Source of the DNA: Rhodospirillaceae bacterium
GTDB taxonomy: Bacteria; Pseudomonadota; Alphaproteobacteria; TMED109
Direction of reading: 5' to 3'
NCBI GenBank assembly: GCA_902557845.1
Contig: CACEBX010000006.1
Coordinates: forward strand, 1-46,894
DNA: 46,894 nt
The position numbers were made by a program, and so were the translations under genes. Shown here piece by piece: positions 14,259-21,510 of this stretch; position 1 is the stretch's first letter; every line of letters begins with the position of its first letter. Under the pieces are notes generated by a model. It did no database searches. It was given only the letters and a program-made list of their open reading frames with translations, and was not told the origin of the DNA.

Positions 14259-14723
14259 ATGATAACTTTAGTATTGTATAAACCTCAAATACCTCCAAAT
14301 ACAGGAAACATTATGAGACTGTGTTCTAATACTGGTTTTCAATTACATTTAATTAAACCACTTGGTTTTCGTTTAGATGATAAAAGTTTAAAGAGAGCTA
14401 AGTTAGATTATTTTTCTAACACTGAACCAATAGTTTTTGAGGACTTAGACATGTATGTCAAAAATACAAATATACAAAACCTTATAATAATAACAAAGTT
14501 TGGAAAAAAAAAATATACTGAGGCAAGATTTTCCAATAATTCAGTTATTATCTTTGGATCTGAAACAGAAGGTTTGCCTAAAAATTTTATCAAAAATTAT
14601 GAAAACAAAACATTTAGAATTCCTATGAAGAACAACAGTAGAAGCTTGAACCTAAGCAACGCAGCTGCAATAATATCTTATGAAGCATGGAAAAATTTAA
14701 ATTTTAGTGGCGAAGGTTACTAA
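14259..14723 (+). CDS. trmL: tRNA (cytidine/uridine-34-2'-O)-methyltransferase TrmL
   Basis: 154 residues, the normal TrmL length. SPOUT-family knot motifs are VLYKPQIPPNTGNIMRLCSN at the N terminus, FGSETEGLP in motif 2, and IPMKNNSRSLNLSNAAAI in motif 3. It methylates the wobble ribose of tRNA-Leu using S-adenosylmethionine. A tRNA-Leu(CAA), one of the expected substrates, is encoded at 43851. TATATT lies seven bases before the ATG, so it may be leaderless. Confidence 0.95.
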   Translation: MITLVLYKPQIPPNTGNIMRLCSNTGFQLHLIKPLGFRLDDKSLKRAKLDYFSNTEPIVFEDLDMYVKNTNIQNLIIITKFGKKKYTEARFSNNSVIIFGSETEGLPKNFIKNYENKTFRIPMKNNSRSLNLSNAAAIISYEAWKNLNFSGEGY

Positions 14724-14758
14724 TATGAGATAATATTTAATTTTATATAGGGGGAAAA

Positions 14759-15838
14759 GTGATTAAATTAGCAAAAATTCTTTTGTTTTCATTGTCATTA
14801 ATTTTAGTAGCATGCTCTGGTAATAATGATCAATCTTCAGAAGGTAAACAATCTGAACAATCAAGTAAAAAGGTGAGATGGAAAATGGCTAGTACTTTTC
14901 CTGGGTCTTTAACTCAATTAGGTACAATGGGCATAAGGTTTCAAGATCAAATTTTAAAAGTATCTGGTAAAAATATTCAAATTAAGTTTTTTGAGCCAGG
15001 AGCACTAGTTCCAGCATTAGAAGTTTTTGATGCTGTTTCATCAGGGTCAGTAGACGCAGGTTGGTCTACTCCAGGATATTGGGCAGGTAAAGTTCCGGCC
15101 TTACCTCTATTTGCCGCTGTTCCATTTGGCCCATCTGCTAGTGAATACATGGCTTGGATTTACTATGGAGGAGGAAAAGAGTTATTTGAAAAAATTTATG
15201 AGAAACATAATATAAAAGGTATATTTTGTGGGGTAATTGCTCCAGAAGCTTCAGGTTGGTTTAGAAAAGAAATTAAATCTTTAGAAGATATGAAAGGTAT
15301 GAAAATGCGCTTTTTTGGACTTGGGGCTAAAGTAATGGAAAAGATAGGTGTTTCAACGCAATTAATTGCAGGGGGTGATATATTTCCAGCTTTGGAATTG
15401 GGAACTATTGATGCTACAGAATTTTCAATGCCAGCAGTTGACCTTAACTTAGGTTTTTATCAAGTAGCTAAACATTATTACTTTCCTGGGTGGCATCAAC
15501 AATCGACTTTATTTGAGCTTATGATAAATATGGATAAATGGAATAATCTATCTGTAACGCAGCAAGCACAAATTGAAAGTGTTTGTGGAGATAATATGAG
15601 GCATGGAGTAGCTGAAGGAGAAGCTATTCAAATAGAAGCGTTAGTTTCATTAAAAGATAAAGGAGTTAAAATTCATAAATGGAACGAAGAAATTTTAGAT
15701 ACATTAAAAAAAGCTTGGCTAGAGGTTGTAAAGGAGGAAAGTGATAAAAATGAAGATTTTAAAGAAGCTTGGAACTCTCTTGAAACTTTTAGAGAAAATT
15801 ACAAAACTTGGAAGTCCTTAGGTTATTTAGATAATTAG
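14759..15838 (+). CDS. TRAP-type solute-binding lipoprotein (DctP/TakP-like)
   Basis: 359 residues from a GTG with GGGGG five bases upstream. The N terminus ends in a lipobox LILVAC (Cys19), then a Ser/Gln-rich linker. The body is a DctP-family binding protein: WKMASTFPGS, LEVFDAVSSGSVDAGWSTPG, a conserved carboxylate-binding Arg in MKMRFFGLGAKVMEKIG, and ATEFSMPAVD. The closest family I recall is the TakP-like alpha-keto-acid branch; the substrate is inferred only. TRAP receptors usually pair with DctQ and DctM, but neither is here. The next gene, 11 bases on, is a DASS symporter. Confidence 0.9.
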   Translation: MIKLAKILLFSLSLILVACSGNNDQSSEGKQSEQSSKKVRWKMASTFPGSLTQLGTMGIRFQDQILKVSGKNIQIKFFEPGALVPALEVFDAVSSGSVDAGWSTPGYWAGKVPALPLFAAVPFGPSASEYMAWIYYGGGKELFEKIYEKHNIKGIFCGVIAPEASGWFRKEIKSLEDMKGMKMRFFGLGAKVMEKIGVSTQLIAGGDIFPALELGTIDATEFSMPAVDLNLGFYQVAKHYYFPGWHQQSTLFELMINMDKWNNLSVTQQAQIESVCGDNMRHGVAEGEAIQIEALVSLKDKGVKIHKWNEEILDTLKKAWLEVVKEESDKNEDFKEAWNSLETFRENYKTWKSLGYLDN

Positions 15839-15849
15839 ATTAATTAAAA

Positions 15850-17319
15850 TTGGTTAATAAAAAGAATATTTCTTTATTAGGGTTAATATTTGGAATTATA
15901 GTCTTTTTATTTATTTACTTCTCTCCTCCACCACAGGGATTAGATAGAATAGCTTGGTTTACCGCTGGCGTAGCTATCTTAATGACAATATGGTGGGTAA
16001 CAGAAGCGATTCCTATTTATGCGACTGGTTTAGTCCCTCTTTTGCTTTTCCCCTTATTAGGCTTATTTGAATTGAAAACAGTATCGGCATCTTATGCACA
16101 CCCCCTTGTACTTTTATTTTTAGGAGGTTTTATTATAGCTTCTGCTATGGAAGAGTGTGGACTACATAAAAGAATAGCTTTAAAAATTCTTAGTTTTTCT
16201 GGAACTAGTCCAAGTAAAATTATAGCTGGATTCATGATTGCCACTTCAGTTTTAAGTATGTGGGTTAGTAATACGGCATCAACTATAATGATGCTACCAA
16301 TTGCTACTTCAGTTATAGTACTTTTTACTATCCAGCAGAATGTAGAGGATAAGAATTTTGCTGTGCCCCTATTGCTGTCAATAGCTTACGCTGCATCCAT
16401 AGGAGGAACTGCAACTTTAATTGGCACACCAACAAATATAATGTTGGCAAGTATACTTAGTGATAATTATGGTTATAAAATAAGTTTTATTGATTGGTTT
16501 ATGATAGGCCTACCTGTAGTAGCTATTTTAATGCCAATTGTCTGGTTTTTTCTAACTAAAGTTGTATTTAAGGTATCTTCTCAAAAATCAGATGCTTTGG
16601 ATAATACACTTGTGAAAATGAAAAAAGAAATTGGAAAACCAAGTATAACTGAAAAAGTTGTAGCGACTGTATTTTTTTTGACAGCTTCGCTTTGGATTTT
16701 TAGAAAAACACTAAATGAAAAATTTAGCTTAAATCTAAATGATACATCAATTGGTATACTCGGAGCATTGCTTTTATTTATAATTCCCTACGGATCTAAT
16801 AAAAGAGCTTGTAATTGGGAAACTGCAAATAAGATTCCATGGGGTGTGTTATTTCTGGTTGGTGGTGGAATAGCACTTTCACGAGGAATTAAAAACTCAG
16901 GTTTAGCTGAGTGGATAGGATCTTTTTCTAATTATTTGTATGGATTAGATATTTACTTGTTGATACTTATTGCTGTAGGCTTAATTATATTTTTAACAGA
17001 ACTTAATTCCAATACTGCAACAGTAGCAACATTTACTCCTATATTAATTATATTTGCTGTAGGACTTGAAGTTAACCCACTTATTTTTGTAATACCTACT
17101 ACTATAGCGGCAAGTTGCGCATTTATGCTTCCTATTGCAACTCCTCCAAATGCAGTTGTTTTTGGTAGCGGAAAGTTAAAAATTAATAATATGATAAGAG
17201 CAGGATTCCCACTTAATATTCTTTCTATTTTTATAGTTACTGCAGTATGCCAAATAATCTTAAATCAGGTTTTTGACTTTAATTTGATGATCCTACCAGA
17301 ATGGGTGCTTGAAAATTAA
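15850..17319 (+). CDS. DASS/SLC13-type sodium:dicarboxylate symporter
   Basis: 489 residues, about a dozen hydrophobic segments. DASS signatures are complete: first SNT motif in MWVSNTASTIMMLPIATSV, the hairpin GGTATLIGTPTNIMLA, second SNT motif in LTELNSNTATVATFTPI, and PIATPPNAVVFGSGK. Such proteins take up C4 dicarboxylates, citrate or sulfate with sodium by an elevator mechanism. The start is TTG at 15850, the only NTG near the stop at 15841, with no clear ribosome site, so it is probably coupled to the binding-protein gene. It ends in a four-base convergent overlap with the DUF6580-like gene. Confidence 0.92.
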   Translation: MVNKKNISLLGLIFGIIVFLFIYFSPPPQGLDRIAWFTAGVAILMTIWWVTEAIPIYATGLVPLLLFPLLGLFELKTVSASYAHPLVLLFLGGFIIASAMEECGLHKRIALKILSFSGTSPSKIIAGFMIATSVLSMWVSNTASTIMMLPIATSVIVLFTIQQNVEDKNFAVPLLLSIAYAASIGGTATLIGTPTNIMLASILSDNYGYKISFIDWFMIGLPVVAILMPIVWFFLTKVVFKVSSQKSDALDNTLVKMKKEIGKPSITEKVVATVFFLTASLWIFRKTLNEKFSLNLNDTSIGILGALLLFIIPYGSNKRACNWETANKIPWGVLFLVGGGIALSRGIKNSGLAEWIGSFSNYLYGLDIYLLILIAVGLIIFLTELNSNTATVATFTPILIIFAVGLEVNPLIFVIPTTIAASCAFMLPIATPPNAVVFGSGKLKINNMIRAGFPLNILSIFIVTAVCQIILNQVFDFNLMILPEWVLEN

Positions 17320-17846
17320 TACAAAAACTTAGTATTTATTTTAGAAATATAAACTTTAGAAAACTTTATTGTTATTAAAAGCTCTATAAAAATAGCAATT
17401 ACTATACTACTGAAAAAACTATTTTGTAGAAAAGGCAATCCCATTACATAGCAGGTTATAAGACCAGATAAATCACTACTATAAGTATTGCTTAAAAACC
17501 AAACACCAAAATTTGATATTATAAAGAATATTAAACAACTACCTATAATGCCAATAAGTCTAGAATAAAAACTCTTAAAATATTTTGAAAATAAGCCTAT
17601 AAATACAATGCTTCCCCAGGTAAATAATAATAAATTATGCATTCCTATTATTAAATCACTAAATATGAATGCAGTTAAAGTCAAAAATATATATTTGATT
17701 CCAAAAAGTGCAGGAAGATAAAATGCTACTGCAATTGCTGTGCTAAAGTTTGGAGGGTGAGGTATTAATCTACTTATAAGTATTGACATAAAACTTATAA
17801 GTATAAAATTCCTAATTTTATTATTAGCCATACTATATGTTAGCAT
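17316..17846 (-). CDS. DUF6580-like integral membrane protein, candidate B12 permease
   Basis: 176 residues, about five hydrophobic helices. LIPHPPNFSTAIAVAFYLPA and FSDLIIGMHNLLLFTWGS match the DUF6580 pattern, a family resembling ECF-transporter S components. It begins 20 bases after the BtuB-like gene on the same strand and shares its cobalamin riboswitch. No btuCDF genes lie in the window. I infer a role in moving cobalamin or a precursor across the inner membrane. The start may be ATG 17846 or ATG 17831; neither has a ribosome site. Confidence 0.7.
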   Translation of the reverse strand: MLTYSMANNKIRNFILISFMSILISRLIPHPPNFSTAIAVAFYLPALFGIKYIFLTLTAFIFSDLIIGMHNLLLFTWGSIVFIGLFSKYFKSFYSRLIGIIGSCLIFFIISNFGVWFLSNTYSSDLSGLITCYVMGLPFLQNSFFSSIVIAIFIELLITIKFSKVYISKINTKFLY

Positions 17847-17866
17847 AGTTTAATTAAATTTTAATT

Positions 17867-19696
17867 CTAATTTTCAAACTTTAATCCTAAATACATAGAG
17901 AGTCCAGGACTTCTATATCCTAAATTTTCTGATGTTCCACCACCTCTATTTACTATGTTATCTCTGTCTAAAATATTTTCAAATTTTACAAAAGCTTTTG
18001 AGTTTTTTTGAAATGAATAGCTCGCATTCAAATTCAATGATCTATAAACAGGTAATTCATTATATTTAGTATCTTTAGATTTATTTTGAAATAAGTAATA
18101 AGTATTAATATTTATATTTTCTCTTGGCTCATAGTTCAAAGAAAAAACAATTTTATCTTTAGGAACTAAAGTTATACTATCACCATCATTTTCTTTTCCA
18201 TGAGTTTTTGTGTAATCTATGCTTGTAGTTAAAAAGTCATAAATTGAAGTTTTAAAACTTATTTCAGATCCATGTGTTTTAAGATTTGCTGTTGATTGTC
18301 TGTATTTAGATGCAGCATACTTTATTATATCTTCTACTTTAGTTTCAAAAACACCAAAATATAATTTACCAGAATTTTTCTTAAAGCTTATTTCACTTCC
18401 TAAATCATAGGTAATAGATTTCTCAGGTGTCAAGTTAGTATTTCCGTATGAACTATATAGCTCGTATGGTGTAGGCGTTCTATATCCTGTTCCAAGACTT
18501 CCTCTTAAAATAACATTTTTAAATATATTATTGTTAAACTGTATTCTTCCTGTATCAAAAGTATCATACTGACTGTCGTATTCTCTTCTAATAGAAGCAT
18601 CAACATTTGTAGAATTTAATAGTTTAAATCTAAATTCGGAAAAAATAGAATGTATTTCTTTATCTGCTAAATCTCCATTCATATCAGCACTTTTCTTAAG
18701 ATATTCCAAACCTGATAGTGTATTTATGCCAAAAAAATTACCTGATAAAATATATTCCAATTTATTTTTTCTACCATCATACTCATAGACCCCACCAATT
18801 GTATTTATGCGTGTTGTGTAAGTAGGCTGATAAGTAATTTTATGACTTATTTCATTATGACTAAAAATTAAATCAAATAGTAAAGCATACACTTTATCAT
18901 CTCTGTAGTGCACTAAACTATCACCCGGATAAGAATAAGCATCATCGTACTCGTTGTGTTGCTTATAAAACCTACCATTAAAGTTAGCTTCTACATCATC
19001 TGTAATTATAAAATTTGATAAAAAATTTGACCCATATAAGTAATAGCCATCTTTTTCTGTAGGGGCTAATTCCGTTTCAATAAAACTACTATAGCCAGTA
19101 GACCTCTCACCCTCTAAATTAACAACTAGCTGTAATTTTTCATTTGAATAATTGAAAGAGTTAGAGTTTTTTATAGATCCATATGATCCTGCTTCTAAAT
19201 AGTTAATTTCTTTAAATCCAAATTCATCAGGAAATGAGGAGTTTATACTTATTACACCTCCTATTGCGTTTCCTCCATACAGAGTTCCTTGTGAGCCATT
19301 TAAAATTTCAATATTATCAATAGTAATTAGATTCAAATTGTCAATATATGTTGGCTCTTCTTGAGTTGAAGTGATATCTGATAAGTCCATACCATCTACC
19401 AAAACTTTTATATATTTTCTTGATAAGCCTCTATTAAAATAACTTGGGTCAGTTCCTTTATTTCCCTTAGTAGAGACAGTAAATCCTCCAAATTCTTGTA
19501 ATATACCACTAGTAGTTGTGGCAGCAGAACTTTCAATTTGTTTTTTATTAATCTTTAGTACAGATGATCCTACCTTATTTAATTCAACTAGAGACCTATT
19601 AGGAGTTACTACTATATTTCCCAAGCTTTCTTGAGATATAGCGTTTTTAGTAATTGAAAAAATAATTATACAATATATTACTTTTAAAAATTTCAT
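17867..19696 (-). CDS. btuB: BtuB-like TonB-dependent cobalamin receptor
   Basis: 609 residues. Signal peptide to about residue 21 (NAISQ), TonB box GNIVVTPNR (about 26-34), plug domain with KVLVDGMDL and GSQGTLYGGNAIGGVISI, then a beta barrel ending in YLGLKFEN. Length matches BtuB (about 600). The cobalamin riboswitch immediately upstream identifies the ligand more firmly than the protein sequence does. GAAAGG and AAAGG precede the ATG. It would import vitamin B12 across the outer membrane with TonB energy; a tonB gene lies nearby on the same strand. Confidence 0.9.
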   Translation of the reverse strand: MKFLKVIYCIIIFSITKNAISQESLGNIVVTPNRSLVELNKVGSSVLKINKKQIESSAATTTSGILQEFGGFTVSTKGNKGTDPSYFNRGLSRKYIKVLVDGMDLSDITSTQEEPTYIDNLNLITIDNIEILNGSQGTLYGGNAIGGVISINSSFPDEFGFKEINYLEAGSYGSIKNSNSFNYSNEKLQLVVNLEGERSTGYSSFIETELAPTEKDGYYLYGSNFLSNFIITDDVEANFNGRFYKQHNEYDDAYSYPGDSLVHYRDDKVYALLFDLIFSHNEISHKITYQPTYTTRINTIGGVYEYDGRKNKLEYILSGNFFGINTLSGLEYLKKSADMNGDLADKEIHSIFSEFRFKLLNSTNVDASIRREYDSQYDTFDTGRIQFNNNIFKNVILRGSLGTGYRTPTPYELYSSYGNTNLTPEKSITYDLGSEISFKKNSGKLYFGVFETKVEDIIKYAASKYRQSTANLKTHGSEISFKTSIYDFLTTSIDYTKTHGKENDGDSITLVPKDKIVFSLNYEPRENININTYYLFQNKSKDTKYNELPVYRSLNLNASYSFQKNSKAFVKFENILDRDNIVNRGGGTSENLGYRSPGLSMYLGLKFEN

Positions 19697-19782
19697 GGAC
19701 CTTTCCTTTCAAATAGTTTTAAAATTGGCCATGAACGAAGTAATCGCGCTTTAAACGTAACCTCCGACGTAAGCTAGACCAT

Positions 19783-19935
19783 ATTTGGCAGGTTTCCTGA
19801 CTTACGACTAGTATTTCTTCCTTCCCAGAAAATTATCCAGTGGACTTTAGAAAAACTTTTCGTCGTTTACAGTTGCGGAGACAGTTATGGCTTTAAACCA
19901 TATTCCCTTTTACTTCTTTTTACAGAACACCAAAC
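19783..19935 (-). promoter_or_regulatory. Cobalamin riboswitch
   Basis: On the minus strand the aptamer reads, in order: AAGGGAATATGGT, CATAACTGTCTCCGCAACTGTAA, CCACTGG (the B12 box region), TGGGAAGG, and AGTCAGGAAACCTGCC. These are the conserved blocks of the AdoCbl class in the correct order. It ends about 85 bases before the btuB ATG. CGTAAG in the 3' part (near 19797-19804) can pair with CTTACG after the aptamer (near 19767-19774), a plausible expression platform. It should reduce btuB and DUF6580 expression when cobalamin is plentiful. Confidence 0.95.
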
Positions 19936-19980
19936 ATATTTATATTATATAAAAATAAAAATAAAATGATATGAATATTA

Positions 19981-20271
19981 TTATTTTTTAAATCTTTTCC
20001 AGAATCTTTTTTCAAAGTCCCAAAAATATTGAAACTCTCCAAAAATAGCCCCTACTCCTAATAAAATAATTTGATAAACAGGAAAAATAATAAGTAGTCT
20101 TAAAAAGATTTGAATTATTTTATTAGGTACATATTCTTTATAATTTAAAAGGTTAAGAACTGGTTCTGAGACATATACAGATAAGCTTCCACTAATAGCA
20201 AAAACTAAGAAAACAATTATTAGTTGGTAAACTGAATTAGTCTTAAAAATTTTTTGTAAAAATATAAGCAA
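19981..20271 (-). CDS. DUF6787-like small membrane protein
   Basis: 96 residues with two hydrophobic helices (about 15-35 and 62-82) and a charged C-terminal tail EFQYFWDFEKRFWKRFKK. The aromatic FW-x-FEK tail is my reason for naming DUF6787; function unknown. It follows sufE by three bases at the end of the receptor-tonB-sufE operon. Confidence 0.6.
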   Translation of the reverse strand: MLIFLQKIFKTNSVYQLIIVFLVFAISGSLSVYVSEPVLNLLNYKEYVPNKIIQIFLRLLIIFPVYQIILLGVGAIFGEFQYFWDFEKRFWKRFKK

Positions 20272-20274
20272 TTA

Positions 20275-20685
20275 TTATTTTGCCTTAGAAATGATTTTTA
20301 TATGGTCAATCATAGCCATCATTCCAACTTGTCTTCTAGCAGATAAACTAGGTCCTAATCCCAATTGATTAACTATATCGTGTCTAACATTTTTAATTTC
20401 TTCAGTACTTAGCCCTGAGAAGGCTTCCGCTATTATTTTTACTAATCCTTTTACAATTAAAGCGTCACTATCTCCTTCAAAGTAATTTTTATCATTTTTT
20501 TTATAGCTTCTAAGCCAAACTTTTGCCAAGCATCCAGACATTAGATTTTTTTCATTTCTGGCGCTTTCCAAAAAGCAACTAGCTTTTTTCCCATAATCAA
20601 TTAAATATTCAAATTGTCCTTCTTCACCTTCAATTTCTAAAATCTGATTAAGGTTATCTGCATGGTTTTTTATTTCATTAAGCAT
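20275..20685 (-). CDS. sufE: Cysteine desulfuration protein SufE
   Basis: 136 residues, normal length. The persulfide-accepting Cys is in LMSGCLAKVWL (about residue 51); ESARNEKNLMSGC and the C-terminal GLGPSLSARRQVGMMAMI are typical. SufE takes sulfur from SufS and passes it to the SufB scaffold. It sits apart from the suf operon at 36-42 kb, inside a tonB operon: its ATG overlaps the tonB stop by one base. Confidence 0.95.
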   Translation of the reverse strand: MLNEIKNHADNLNQILEIEGEEGQFEYLIDYGKKASCFLESARNEKNLMSGCLAKVWLRSYKKNDKNYFEGDSDALIVKGLVKIIAEAFSGLSTEEIKNVRHDIVNQLGLGPSLSARRQVGMMAMIDHIKIISKAK

Positions 20686-21473
20686 TATTTTAACTTATAT
20701 ACGATTATAATTGAAAAAGTATTAATTTTTTTTAGTATTTCGTGTTTTTCAAATTTAACAATCTTATTTTTTAATACTTTAGTCAAGGAATCTATTATTC
20801 TTTTTGAAGCATTAGTATTATCTCCTACAGTAACTTCTTTAATTATTCCTTCTTTATCAAGAGAGAATAATATTTCTACATTACCCTCTTCTCGCTTTCT
20901 GATAGAAACTTTAGGGTAGTATAAGGATGCCTCGTTCTGAATTTTATTTTTTAAGTAGGCTTTGTAATCTTCTACTAACTTTAAATAATTATCCTTTTTT
21001 ATTTTTGGTGCTAATGAACTCTTAGTTTCTTCGCTAAGTTCTTTACTTATATTATTTAAGCTAGGATTTTTAGATATACTTTCTATCCTTGACTGTTTAT
21101 CTTTGCTTATAAAATTATCTTTCTTATCTTCTTTCTTTTTATTTTCAATTAAATTTTTAGATTGTTTTGTATTAGTATTAGTATTATTATTTTTTTTTTT
21201 TTCATTTGGAGAATCTAAATTTTTTGAAGTAATTCCAGGTTTTACAATTTTTTTGGGAGTAAAAGACTTTTTCTCATCATTTATATCTTCTCTATTTTTA
21301 TTACTCTGATTGAAAAGTTGTACAGCTATTAATTTATTATTTTGTAAAGGTAAATTAGGTTTATAACTAATATAATTTATCCCATAGATTAAGAGTACAC
21401 TATGAATTATAAGTGAAGTAAAAAAACTATTTTTTTGAAAAAGAAAAGTTGATATAGATCTATAAAAAATCAT
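20685..21473 (-). CDS. tonB: TonB family energy-transducing protein
   Basis: 262 residues: a single N-terminal membrane helix (about 16-36), a long Lys/Ser/Asn-rich periplasmic spacer (about 60-165) in place of the usual proline-rich one, and a C-terminal TonB domain with ASLYYPKVSIRKREEGNVEI and LDKEGIIKEVTV. It couples inner-membrane proton motive force to outer-membrane receptors. The exbB and exbD genes are not in the window. It follows the large receptor gene by 37 bases, so the two are probably made together. Confidence 0.9.
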   Translation of the reverse strand: MIFYRSISTFLFQKNSFFTSLIIHSVLLIYGINYISYKPNLPLQNNKLIAVQLFNQSNKNREDINDEKKSFTPKKIVKPGITSKNLDSPNEKKKNNNTNTNTKQSKNLIENKKKEDKKDNFISKDKQSRIESISKNPSLNNISKELSEETKSSLAPKIKKDNYLKLVEDYKAYLKNKIQNEASLYYPKVSIRKREEGNVEILFSLDKEGIIKEVTVGDNTNASKRIIDSLTKVLKNKIVKFEKHEILKKINTFSIIIVYKLK

Positions 21474-21510
21474 AGCTCTAACTTCTTTATTTCACAAAAA
21501 ATTATTTTAA

